Below, one piece after another: positions 19,757-29,945 of a stretch of 64,000 bases of DNA. Numbering within the stretch: the stretch's first letter is position 1; every line of letters starts with the position of its first letter. The notes under the pieces are model-generated. The model did no database searches and was not told the DNA's origin. It was given only the letters and a program-made list of their open reading frames with translations. Origin of the DNA: Sophora flavescens. Taxonomy: Eukaryota > Streptophyta > Magnoliopsida > Fabales > Fabaceae. The stretch is taken from the NCBI GenBank assembly GCA_030762895.1, contig CM061065.1, positions 84,081,607 through 84,145,606 on the forward strand. Direction: 5' to 3'. Made by a program: the position numbers and the translations under genes.

Positions 19757-21859
19757 TGTGAACACTTAATTTTGTCCGGGTGTTTTTTTTCTTTTTAACC
19801 AATTTTTTTTTAAAAGAAAAATATATAAAAATCTGCAAAAATATTAAAAATGATCTTTGTGCATGTTCTTGGTTCCGTTTTCTTATTTGGTTGCAAGTGT
19901 CTTTAAGCCCATGATCCAAGTCATCCAACACAAAAAATAATAAATAAATAAATAAATAATAAATAAATAAATAAAGGAATCAGAAGTTTGACTCTTTTAA
20001 AAAAAAGGAAAAAAAGAAAAAAGAGGAAAAAATACAAAAATTTAAAAGTAACAAAAGAACAAATCAAAGAATGCAGAACGTTGCAGACATACATCCATGA
20101 AGAAAAAGCCAAAGCTCTTGATGCATTTTAGAATAAGAAAGGGACCTAACATAAAGGGACCTAACATAAAGGAAGAAAGATGCAGAGAGTTGGAAGGCAA
20201 CACAGTTGAAGCAAAGACCAGAATGGAAAATAGACAAGGACAATGGTATGCAACTTTAAAGCTGGCTTGGGACTTGTCTTTTGTTTTTATGGAGAAGAGT
20301 TTGTTTTAAAGGGAGAGGCGAGAACCAAAATAGGGGGGACTCGTTTTTTACATTCGGAGGACATAGGGGAGAAAAACAGCAGAAAAAACCATCTCTTCCT
20401 GCAGTAGGGGGTACCCCCCTCTCTGACTTTTTTTTCTCTTTTTTTCTTTCTCTCTCTCTTTTCTATTTCCTCTCTTCTCTCACGTTCAGACTCTTTTTTT
20501 TTTCTTCTTCTTTCATCTTCCTCCTCCCATTTCTCTTCTTCACCATAAAACCATCCCCTTCTTCCTCCTTCAACCCTTCTTCCTCCTTCACCATAAACCC
20601 ATCACCTTCATCTTTCTCCTCTCATTCTTCTTCATCTTCCTCCCAACAACACTACACAGCCACCCTCCATACCCAAACAATATTCATCACCAACAAAACA
20701 AATCAAAACAACAAAACCATCTACCACAATCCTTCATCACCATCTTAAATCAAAAGGAAAAAAAAAACATAAATGAGAACATAAGACACAGACCGGATTC
20801 GGGTTCCAGATCAACTCTCTCTGCTAGATAACTTTGTGGCCAGATCCGTCCGTTCTTGCTCCTCCCATTGCAGCTCTGCCATGAGCAGCCGCAGTCGCCG
20901 CACAAACTGGTAGCCACCGCCCCTGTCCCTCGCGCGCTGCACGAACCGGACCGCCACTCCGCCCCAGACGCAGATCCGCCCAAGCCACACCGTCACACAC
21001 CGCCGATTCGCACCTCCTGCCTCGCCACCGTTGCTCCGCCAGCCCTTGCCGTCCAACTCCCTTGCTCTACCATCCTTGTTCCTCTTTTGGCTCGTACTGG
21101 TAACGTGAAAGCAAGCAGAGGCTTCTTTGGTTTTTTTTGCCTTATTTGTTATTATATAATCTGGGCCTTGTTTCATTTTTGCTTTAATTATTGATTTGTG
21201 TTGACTGGTGGGCTTAGTATACCTGGGTTAGTAGATGAGTTTTTGGGCCAAGCTTTAAAATGAGTGGTCTGTGTCAAAAAAAATAAATATGTTGGGCTTC
21301 TTTTCAGTCAGGCCTGAATCTAAATTTTATTTTATTTGTGCTTTGGGTTTAAGATGTTTTTTTTGTTGTTGATTCCTTGTTCCAAATAAAAATCTCCTAA
21401 AAATATTTTGAAACTAAATTGGCTTGTTTGAATTCACGCAACAATTTACAACGTTGATGTATGTTTTTTTCGTCCTCGAGTGTTGTAAAGATTGTAAGGG
21501 TTTATCGTATAGTTTCACTATCTTTAACCCCGTGCAAGAGTGAGTTCTCTCATTTTAGAAATAAAAATGATTTTTAGGTTCTATTTTGACAAAGTTTTCT
21601 TTTTAAAATAAATAAATAAATAAATGAATAAATACTTTTAAGTATCTCTAATAAATTTTAACAAATAAAAACCTCTATTAATTCACGCAACAATCTATGA
21701 CGTTGATGTATGATTCTTCATCCTCAAATGTCATATGAATTGTAAGGGTTTATCGTATAATTTCACTATCTTTAACCCTGTGCAAAAGTGAAATATCTTT
21801 TATCAGAAATAATAAATTTTCAACTTGCTCTTTTAACAAATTATATCCAACATTTTTGT

Positions 21860-21913
<54 letters not shown>

Positions 21914-22736
21914 TATATATATATAAATAAAAATCCTTTTTTAATTCACGCAACAATCTACGATGTTGATATATGATTTTTCATCCTCAAGTGTCGTACG
22001 AATTGTAAGGGTTTATCGTATAGCACTGCTATCTTGAACCTTGTGCAAGAGTGAATTTATTCTGAAATAAAATCCTTTTAAAAAATAAAATCAAAACAAA
22101 ATCAAATCTTTTATCAAAATTAAAATCAACCAACCAATCAACCCTTTCTTAGAGAACTACGTGGCTTTGAGTTTCCCATCGCACCCGGGAATACGTAGGA
22201 GCAAGATAAATCATCTTGTCCGGCTAAAACTAAATTTTCCTTTTTTGTGTCTCTTTTTATGTTAAAATAATTAATCAAAATAATTAAACTTTTCTATTTT
22301 TAGGGATGCTCTATGGACACGGTGTCATGTTCAGTCCCTTAGATTTGAGGATGCCCTGTGGACCCATGTGCCATGTTCAACCTCATTTAGTTTTTATAAA
22401 CAATAAATTTAAAAACGTAAAAATCAATAAATTTAAAATATTAAAAATCAAAAAATAGTTCTTTCTTGTAAATAATTTTTTGGGTAAAATAAATATTTAA
22501 AAGGTCATTAAAATGTTTTTGCACAATCAACTTGAGGTACCGTTTTTAACGGGCGATGTGGGGTGCTAATACCTTCCCTACTCGTAACCGACTCCCGGAC
22601 TTATCTCTCTCTTTTTAAAAGACCAGTTAACCTTTAAATAATTGGGTTTTCTAAGATTTTCCCAATAAAAATCTTAGTGGCGACTCCTCTATTTTTACCC
22701 TTCTTTTCGCGGCTCCCGGACCGGACGGTCGCGACA
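19757..22736 (+). mobile_element. 5' LTR of the Ogre-like element (2980 bp)
   Basis: It runs from TGTGAACAC to GGTCGCGACA. The order inside is: A-rich start; a pyrimidine-rich tract (about 20425-20640); a GC-rich island (about 20860-21090); three tandem 250-bp repeats; a (TA)n tract; the Ogre-typical blocks GGCTTTGAGTTTCCCATCG and GGGAATACGTAGGAGC (near 22160); and the end block CCTTCCCTACTCGTAACCGA (near 22573). The last blocks recur in the LTRs of the larger Ogre. Confidence 0.88.
21430..22070 (+). repeat. Three 250-bp tandem repeats within the Ogre-like LTR
   Basis: Units begin at about 21433, 21679 and 21943, each with ATTCACGCAACAAT, then GTTGATGTATG, TCCTCAAGTGT and TAAGGGTTTATCGTATA. 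Spacing is 246 and 264 bp. A (TA)n microsatellite (about 21862-21924) lies at the end of the second unit. Confidence 0.85.
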
Positions 22737-22738
22737 AC

Positions 22739-22757
22739 TGGCGACTCCACTGGGGAC
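22739..22757 (+). promoter_or_regulatory. Primer binding site, tRNA-Arg type
   Basis: TGGCGACTCCACTGGGGAC lies two bases after the LTR. It matches the complement of a plant tRNA-Arg 3' end with one or two differences, as known for Ogre elements. Confidence 0.8.
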
Positions 22758-24088
22758 GTTAGAGAGTCAGGCCTATCATAGTTGGTTGTGCAACTTCTTT
22801 TAATAACTTTGAAAATATTAGTTTTACCCCTATTTGTTTTATTTGTTTTATAAATTGTTATATGCTTTAATATATGTCTTTGAACATTCTTGCAACCTTA
22901 GGGTAGAAAACTCTTGTAAATGTTGGTTGTTCTTTTGCAGGCTTGGGGTTAGTTTTTTGGGTTTTGTGCAGGTTTGCTTGCTCCCAGCACACACATCACC
23001 ATCCCATACTCACACACTTTTGGGCTCTATACCCGAGTCTTGGAATGCCATCGGATTAGAAGGGGCTTCAGTGATGTTATTGTGACGCTTTTGCACCCCT
23101 GACAGACATTGATTCTCCCGCTCGGATTGCTACCGAAACGTGGACCGCCATATTGTAACTTTTCAGTCCCTGTGGTGAGGTTCATATGGATTCAGATCCT
23201 TATCTTTTAGATGAGGGTAATCTGGGGACCATATGTTTAGGGGTCTAGATCCGTCCCGAAAGTCATGCACATAAAATGCCATTAGTAGCCTACCAAAATA
23301 GGGTCTCGGCCTCAGAAATTCAAACTTTAGGATATGACCCATGTAGGACAAAAGGGAGCACATTCCACCTTTTTCTGCAATATGAATAATCACGTTTATA
23401 TCTCATGCATTTCCATAAATGGTAAAAAAGGGATTTGTGTAAATCATCTTTCTATAACTCATTCATATTCTTTGTATATTTTGTATCTTATGCAATAAAT
23501 ATTTTGTTAGGTTCATAAAAAAAAAATTGTTTTCATGCATTCCTCTCATGCGTTCATTACAAAAAAAAATCATTTATCTCAAGCATTCATAAGAAGAAAA
23601 AAGAAAAAATAAGAAGCCATGCATCTCCTTCATTTTATGCATGCATCATTAAAAACTTTTCAGACCAATAAATAAAAAATTCATACATTTCATGCATCAA
23701 TTACTTTTTATGTCAATCTCATTATTAAAAAAAAATTCATATCAGCCGTTCATTAAAAAAATCATTTATCTCAAGCATTCATAAAAAAAAAAATTGATTC
23801 ATCTAAAAAATAAAAAGGCTCATTTCATGTATCACTAGTTCCTTCATGCATCTCATGTATTAAAATTTGGGTAAGTATAAAAGTAAAAATAAAAAGTAAA
23901 TCTTTTCCATGCAACCCATGCATTAACACCTTCTTGGGTCAAGAAAAATCTTTTTCATGCATCCCAAAAGGTTATCTTCAGTAAACTGTCACAAATAAGG
24001 ATTTAATCCCTTTTCCCCAAACTTCACAGTGACTTTTTGAATAATTGCTCTGCGGCACCCTTATTGGACTCGATCACAAGCCAAAATC
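22758..24088 (+). other. Leader of the Ogre-like element
   Basis: No gene is seen. From about 23400 to 23960 the text is AT-rich and holds nine copies of CATGCA (usually TTCATGCAT or CCATGCAT), far more than expected by chance in such AT-rich sequence. The part before 23400 shares wording with the leader of the larger Ogre (CCAGCACACACA near 22985 and 43995; CTATACCCGAG near 23027 and 44037). Confidence 0.7.
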
Positions 24089-24280
24089 ATGGACGAGGAA
24101 GAGCAAACTCGGAAGTTCATAGAAGACTGGAGTCAACTCAAAGAGAAGATGACCCAAATGATGGTAATGTTGCAAGTCATGCAGAAGGAAAAGAACACGA
24201 ATGAGAATCCTTCAGCCTCAACTGAAGAGCAGCCATCATACCTCTTCTCACTCATGAGAACAACCAACAAGGGGTCGTGA
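24089..24280 (+). pseudogene. Start of Ogre-like gag, separated by a frameshift
   Basis: An acidic, helical 63-residue segment (MDEEEQTRKFIEDWSQLKEK) stops at a TGA at 24278. The next residues of a normal Ogre gag (Pro/Gly-rich, GYPSNQNCPSFDPSNPP) are read in another frame (24277-24350) before the main gag frame takes over. It is best read as the real N-terminus of gag, separated by small indels. Confidence 0.6.
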
Positions 24281-24322
24281 TGCCTTTCACTGGCTACCCA
24301 AGCAATCAAAATTGTCCTTCAT

Positions 24323-25855
24323 TTGACCCAAGCAATCCCCCTATATGGTCTTCCTCGAGGATTTGTGCCGCGATTCGCTCCTGGTCCAGCAAATGGCAAT
24401 CCAAACTCACAAAACACAACCCAGACACAGATCCCCACCAATTCTATGGTGCATTACGTTAACCCAAACACTTCACCATTCACCTTCCACATTGGTGCCA
24501 ATGGGATCCAAGTGGCACAGAGCTTCGCTTCCCCACAGTATGTTACTGTGAATCAGTCATGTGGGAATCCACAATCCATAGAAAAGCTGGAGGTTCTAGA
24601 GGAAAGACTGCGAACTATTGAAAGGGCAAACAGTCATGGTCTTCGGGATGCCTCTGAACTCTGTCTAGTACCCAATGTCGTAATACCTCCAAAATTCAAA
24701 GTGCCAGATTTTGACAAATACATAGGAACCACTTGTCCAAAAAGCCACTTAACCATGTACGTCAGGAAGATGGCATCGCATGCCCAGGATGATAAGCTCT
24801 TGATTCATTTCTTCCAAGATAGTTTGACTGGGGCAGCTTCAAATTGGTACATACACCTCGAGCGGGCCCACATTCGATCCTTCAAAGACCTAGCGGATGC
24901 ATTCCTGAAACAATACAAGTATAATATTGACATGGCTCCTGATAGGATGCAACTTCAAAATATGTTAAAAAGGGATACAGAAACCTTCAAGGAATATGCA
25001 CAACGGTGGAGAGAATTGGCTGCTCAGGTAGAGCCCCCATTAACTGAGAAGGAAATTGTGGCAATGTTCATTGATACACTTCAGTCACCCTTCTATGATA
25101 GAATGATTGGAAGTGTATCATCAAACTTTTCTGACATGGTTATCATTGGAGAAAGAATTGAGAATGGGATGAGAAATGGTAAAATTGTTGAAAGTTCTGT
25201 GGGGGTAGCCGGGATGACAAAAGTTCCATTTGTCAAGAAGAATGAAGAAGAGGCACATGTTGTGGCATCTGAGCAAGAGTCTGAGTGGTCTGGGCATTGG
25301 ATACCGAGGCAAATATCTGTCAACTCTCAACCGTCTTTTCAAACAACCTACACTCCATATTATCCACCACATCACCAACCTAACCTTCCATATGTAGCCG
25401 CCATCTCACAATTTCCAACCCAATCCTATCCTGTGAGGACACCATACCACCCATCAAATGCTTTCCAACATCAAACCTTTCCCGCCATACCGCCCCAACA
25501 AAACCTAAATGCAAATCAAAGGAGACAACCTTACAACCCAAAAAAGAAGCCCATGCAGTTTGACCCTATACCTATGACTTACACGGAGCTATTGCACAGC
25601 CTTATTGAAAAATCTTTGTTGGTCCCGGTCCTGACCAGGGTGGTGCAACCCCCATACCCAAAATGGTTTGACCCAAATGTCAAGTGTGACTATCATGGGG
25701 GAGTGATAGGTCATTCAACTGAAAATTGCAAGACCTTAAAGTATAAAGTGCAAGATCTGATCAATGCAAATGTGCTAAGTTTCCAACGAGACACTCTTAA
25801 TGCAGGAGGTTCTGGAGTCCATGCCGTAGAGGACACTTTGGAACATGACCTTTGA
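24323..25855 (+). CDS. Gag of the non-autonomous Ogre-like element (510 aa)
   Basis: Gag packages the RNA into virus-like particles. A Retrotrans_gag-type core lies at about residues 120-260 (PPKFKVPDFDKY; FFQDSLTGAASNWYIHLE; FKEYAQRWRELAAQVEPPL). A Pro/Gln/Tyr-rich linker follows at about 330-420. A C-terminal Ogre-type zinc-binding motif has C455, H458, H464 and C469 (C-x2-H-x5-H-x4-C). The frame is open throughout, so this is the best-preserved retrotransposon ORF in the window. The ATG at 24323 is simply the first in this frame; the true N-terminus probably lies in the ORF at 24089. No protease follows. Confidence 0.88.
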   Translation: MTQAIPLYGLPRGFVPRFAPGPANGNPNSQNTTQTQIPTNSMVHYVNPNTSPFTFHIGANGIQVAQSFASPQYVTVNQSCGNPQSIEKLEVLEERLRTIERANSHGLRDASELCLVPNVVIPPKFKVPDFDKYIGTTCPKSHLTMYVRKMASHAQDDKLLIHFFQDSLTGAASNWYIHLERAHIRSFKDLADAFLKQYKYNIDMAPDRMQLQNMLKRDTETFKEYAQRWRELAAQVEPPLTEKEIVAMFIDTLQSPFYDRMIGSVSSNFSDMVIIGERIENGMRNGKIVESSVGVAGMTKVPFVKKNEEEAHVVASEQESEWSGHWIPRQISVNSQPSFQTTYTPYYPPHHQPNLPYVAAISQFPTQSYPVRTPYHPSNAFQHQTFPAIPPQQNLNANQRRQPYNPKKKPMQFDPIPMTYTELLHSLIEKSLLVPVLTRVVQPPYPKWFDPNVKCDYHGGVIGHSTENCKTLKYKVQDLINANVLSFQRDTLNAGGSGVHAVEDTLEHDL

Positions 25856-27700
25856 ATCTTGTTTAGAGTAATTCATTGATGCCAATCCTTTAGCTCTGCC
25901 CAAGGCTTTAGGAAGTTTTTAATAATGGGCTTACTTGTTTCCATTTCAGTATGAATAAATGAATGCATTGAGTTTCCTTCCTTTCCTCCATCTTCTGATT
26001 TTACCTTCATCCTTCTTCTTTTTTCTTGAAAGTTATCAATAAAGCAGATCTGAAGGTGATTCTCTATAATAAGTGCTGGAACCTCATCGTATGATCCTGA
26101 TCACCTCATTAACCATGCTGGTTCGGACAACTATGGAAAGCTTCCTCATGAGATCAACCGAAGAGGATTGAGGCAATCAAAGGAAATCTTTTTGATTCAA
26201 GCTAGACTCCATGATTTGAAAAAATTAAAAGGGAAATCGAGAAAGAGCGTCCGGTTATGCTTTTGCAAGTACTATCATTTTTGTCTTACTTTTAAAATTT
26301 ATGAAAATTAACAATCAAAATTTGAAATGAAGAATGGCCATCTTTCTATATCTTTCACATACTTGTACTATCCCTTGTTACTTCGTTTGAGCTTGAAATT
26401 CTTTCAAAGAACCCGGGACAAGGATCACCCCTAAGCAAGGGGCAAGCATGAAAGAATCGGTGATTATGAAGCAAAAAAAAAAAAAAAAAACTTCATGTAA
26501 AGGCAAAAAAAAAAAGAGGAGGAAATAAAAAGGAAAGTTAGAGGAAAACAAATGTTCTTAGAAATCGAAAAGATCGTGGATCCTCGGTCCTATTCAACCT
26601 TAAAACATTTGTTTTAGGCTTATATCCTTTCCTTCATGACTCTCAACCATTGGCCGCGTTATGAGCCTAAAAAGTCCATTCTGATCAATGAAAGATTGTT
26701 ATCATTTTCATTAACTTTAATTGTGAGACAAAATGTATGTGCTTTTTCAATGCATCGCTCTCGGAAAAAGGAAAAGAAAGAAAAAACAAAGAGAAAATGA
26801 AAAAACATAAAAAAAGGAGGCTCATTTGGGTTGAAAACCTGCAAGGGCGACCTAGGCAAAATTAGAGCAACCTACGCAAAAGTTAGCGTCAAACAGATTC
26901 CTCGAAGCAACGAACTGGGGCAGTTTGAATTTAAAGGCAAATCATGTCCTCGGAAGGAGATTAAAGCAATACTCGAGATCATACGAGTGTCTCTTGAAGA
27001 AATGCAAACTGAAAACTGGGGCAGTTTGAAGGCGAGTCATGAAATTCTCAATACATGAAGACTGGAGCAAACCATGTTCTTGAAAGCTGATTAAAGCGGT
27101 GCTCGAGATTATACGCATGAGAAGCTAGAACTTATCATCTTAAAAGAGTATCACCTGAAGAAAAATGTGAACTCCATCCCGTCATTGTTTCCTTCCTTCT
27201 AACAACCTTTCAATTCTTTCGCTCATATCCTTACCACTTTCCACATATTGTTACTCCCTGTCCATCCCCTATCATACCCCTCTTTCTACCATAGACTCAA
27301 TTTGCATTCTTTAATACATACTGAAAGGTGAAGCAAGTATCAATAATGATATCATTTAGAGTTTCTCTCAGGATGCAAAGGTCATGGAAAGTACATCAAT
27401 CTCCTAACAAAGGGCAATGTTGGAAAAGATAGAGAAATCAAGCAGTCTCATCCATCGGGATAATCATTGGAAATAGGCATATTTGTGACAAGGGGCAAAG
27501 CATCGATGGGGCAAGAAAATGACAATCCGGATCAATGAGTGACATTCCATTTCTTCCTTAAATTTGGTTGTGATCGAAGCTTTAAGGGGCTAGAAATCAA
27601 AGAGTGGTTTGCGAAAAATAATCAAAGTTCATTATCAATCATTGAAAGAATCTTTTGCATCATGCATTATTTCATGCACCAGAATCAACATCATTGCATC
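25856..27700 (+). other. 3' UTR of the Ogre-like element, pol deleted
   Basis: No gene. A phrase GGTTGAAAACCTGCAAGGGC near 26830 equals the post-pol repeat of the full Ogre (55400-55560). Further on, AACTGGGGCAGTTTGAA is repeated near 26907 and 27011. The whole protease-RT-RNase H-integrase block is missing between 25855 and about 26800. Confidence 0.7.
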
Positions 27701-29060
27701 ACATTTAGGCATAGGGCCCATAAGCTCCCATTTTACTGGCTTTTACGGGCTTGGAGCCCATAAGCTTCGCTTTTGTTAGCTTTAGCAGACTCAGGGTCTC
27801 TAAGCTTTCGTCTGTTTTAATGGGCATAGGGCCCATAAGCTTTGTTTTTTTAGCTTTAGCAGACGTAGGGTCTCTAAGCTTTCGTTTGTTTTAACGGGCA
27901 CAAGGCCCCTATGCTTTGCTTTTGTTAGCTTTAGCAGACATAGGGTCTCTAAGCTTTCGTCTGTTTTAATGGGCATAGGGCCCATAAGCTTTGTCTTGTC
28001 AGCTTTAGCAGGCATAGGGCCTCTTAAGTTTTGTTTTGTTGTAGTTTGACTTTAGTGGGAACAGGGCCCCAAAAGTCATGTCTTGTCAGCTTTAGCAGGC
28101 ATAGGGCCTCTTAAGTTTTGTTTTGTTGTAGTTTGGCTTTACCGGGTGCAGGGCCCTAAAAGTCATGTCTTGTTAGCTTTAGCAGGCATAGGGCCTCGTA
28201 AGCTTCATTTTGTTTAGCTTTAACGGGCAGAGGGCTCATAAGCTATACCTTTATTGGCTCCTATAGGCATAGGACCACATAAGCTTTTTACATTTTGCTG
28301 TCAAGCTTCAGTGGATAACCGACTCCACAAGCTTTTTATCCTTTTGCTTTCAAGCTTCAGTGGATAACCGACTCCGCAAGCTTTTGATCCTTCCCTTCAA
28401 GCTTCAGCGGACAACCGACTCCACAAGCTTTCAACTTTTCTTTCAAGCTTCAGTGGATAACCGACTCCACAAGCTTTTTACATTTTTTTTTGTCAAGCTT
28501 CAGTGGATAACCGACTCCACAAGCTTTTTATCCTTTTGCTTTCAAGCTTCAGCGGATAACCGACTCCGCAAGCTTTTGATCCTTCCCTTCAAGCTTCTGA
28601 TCCTTCCCTTCAAGCTTCAACGGACAACCGACTCCGCAAACTTTCAACTTTTCTTTCAAGCTTCGGTAGATAACCGACTCCACAAGCTTTTTATCCTTCT
28701 GCCGTCAAGCTTCAGTGGATAACGGACTCCACAAGCTTTTTACCTTTTCTGTCAAGCTTTAGTGGACAACCGACTCCGCAAGCTTTTAATGTTTTCTTTC
28801 AAGCTTCAGCGGACAACCGACTCCGCAAGCTTTCAACTTTTCTCCTCAAGCTTCAGTGGATAACCGACTCCACAAGCTTTTAATCATTTTTGCTTCAGCG
28901 GATAACCGACTCCGCAAGCTTTTAAACTTTTTGTCAAGCTTCGACGGGTACCGTACCCCATAAGATCTGCCTGTTCAAGCTTCAGCGGACAAACGACTCC
29001 CTAAGCTTTTTATCTTTCTGTTTGAGCTTCTACGGGCAGTCCATCCCGTAAGCTTTTAAT
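27700..29060 (+). repeat. AAGCTT-rich minisatellites in the Ogre-like 3' UTR
   Basis: Two successive arrays. About 27715-28280 has units of 60-75 bp built on GGGCATAGGGCCCATAAGCT and TAGCTTTAGCAGAC. About 28300-29060 has units of 45-52 bp built on CAAGCTTCAGTGGATAACCG followed by ACTCCACAAGCTTTT, roughly 16 copies with GATAACC/GACAACC variation. They lie directly before the polypurine tract, the known hypervariable position in Ogre-type elements. Confidence 0.9.
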
Positions 29061-29179
29061 TATGCATCCGTCTACTTGTCCGCGAACACCGACCAAAATT
29101 GGAGTTCATGTCTTTACTCGTTTCTTATAACGATAATAGGTTAACCACGATTACACCTACTATCTAACAAGAAACAAGT

Positions 29180-29192
29180 AAAGAGGGGCAGC
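29180..29192 (+). promoter_or_regulatory. Polypurine tract of the Ogre-like element
   Basis: AAAGAGGGGCAGC immediately precedes the TGTGAACACC start of the 3' LTR. The same motif precedes the 3' LTR at 57291. Confidence 0.85.
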
Positions 29193-29242
29193 TGTGAACA
29201 CCTAATTTTGTCCGGGTGTTATTTTTCTTTTTAACCAATTTT

Positions 29243-29742
29243 NNNNNNNNNNNNNNNNNNNNNNNNNNNNNNNNNNNNNNNNNNNNNNNNNNNNNNNNNN
29301 NNNNNNNNNNNNNNNNNNNNNNNNNNNNNNNNNNNNNNNNNNNNNNNNNNNNNNNNNNNNNNNNNNNNNNNNNNNNNNNNNNNNNNNNNNNNNNNNNNNN
29401 NNNNNNNNNNNNNNNNNNNNNNNNNNNNNNNNNNNNNNNNNNNNNNNNNNNNNNNNNNNNNNNNNNNNNNNNNNNNNNNNNNNNNNNNNNNNNNNNNNNN
29501 NNNNNNNNNNNNNNNNNNNNNNNNNNNNNNNNNNNNNNNNNNNNNNNNNNNNNNNNNNNNNNNNNNNNNNNNNNNNNNNNNNNNNNNNNNNNNNNNNNNN
29601 NNNNNNNNNNNNNNNNNNNNNNNNNNNNNNNNNNNNNNNNNNNNNNNNNNNNNNNNNNNNNNNNNNNNNNNNNNNNNNNNNNNNNNNNNNNNNNNNNNNN
29701 NNNNNNNNNNNNNNNNNNNNNNNNNNNNNNNNNNNNNNNNNN
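29243..29742. other. Assembly gap of exactly 500 N
   Basis: All bases are N. The round number suggests a gap of unknown real size. It starts 50 bp into the Ogre-like 3' LTR, at a poly-T stretch, so at least the rest of that 2980-bp LTR must be missing. The open frame that appears to cross it has no meaning. Confidence 0.99.
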
Positions 29743-29945
29743 CTTTTTCTACTTTAGCTCTGGGCAGTCAGCTTTGAAGTGTCTTGGTTTCTTACATTCA
29801 AAGCACAGGGGTGGGACTTTCTCCTTGCAATCTGACTTCTCCTTGGAAAATTTTTTATTGAACTGCTTCCTTCTGAATCCACCTTTCTTTCTCCACATGT
29901 TTTGGATTTTTTTGGAGATGAAAGATAGTTCATCCTCATCTTGAC
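29743..29945 (-). pseudogene. SIRE-type copia gag zinc knuckle, fragment
   Basis: Read on the minus strand, one frame gives DELSFISKKIQNMWRKKGG, then a Lys-rich stretch and the zinc knuckle CFECKKPRHFKADC (C-x2-C-x4-H-x4-C), as in gag of SIRE-type Ty1/copia elements. It binds RNA in the particle. The frame ends at a TAG just before the gap. Upstream it joins Athila gag sequence directly, in another frame. Confidence 0.75.

Larger units (their letters stand above)
19757..29242 (+). mobile_element. Non-autonomous Ogre/Tat-type LTR element, gag only
   Basis: It has a 5' LTR (19757-22736), a tRNA-Arg-type primer site, a leader, a gag ORF (24323-25855), a long 3' UTR with minisatellites, a polypurine tract (29180-29192) and the first 50 bp of the 3' LTR before the N gap. 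Pol is absent: soon after gag the sequence passes to text that in the full Ogre (41645-59382) lies after pol (GGTTGAAAACC-type repeat near 26830). The 3' LTR start (29193) matches the 5' LTR start almost exactly. The left flank ATAAT is the expected target duplication; the right flank is lost in the gap. Confidence 0.88.

Noticed and set aside
21750..21976. ORFs rich in Ile and Tyr
   Set aside because: They are (TA)n microsatellite translated in both directions.
28360..28722. A 120-codon ORF with repeated DNRLRKL phrases
   Set aside because: It is translated from the AAGCTT-rich minisatellite of the Ogre-like 3' UTR.
29216..29944. A 242-codon open frame
   Set aside because: It runs across the 500-N gap; most of its codons are unknown bases.
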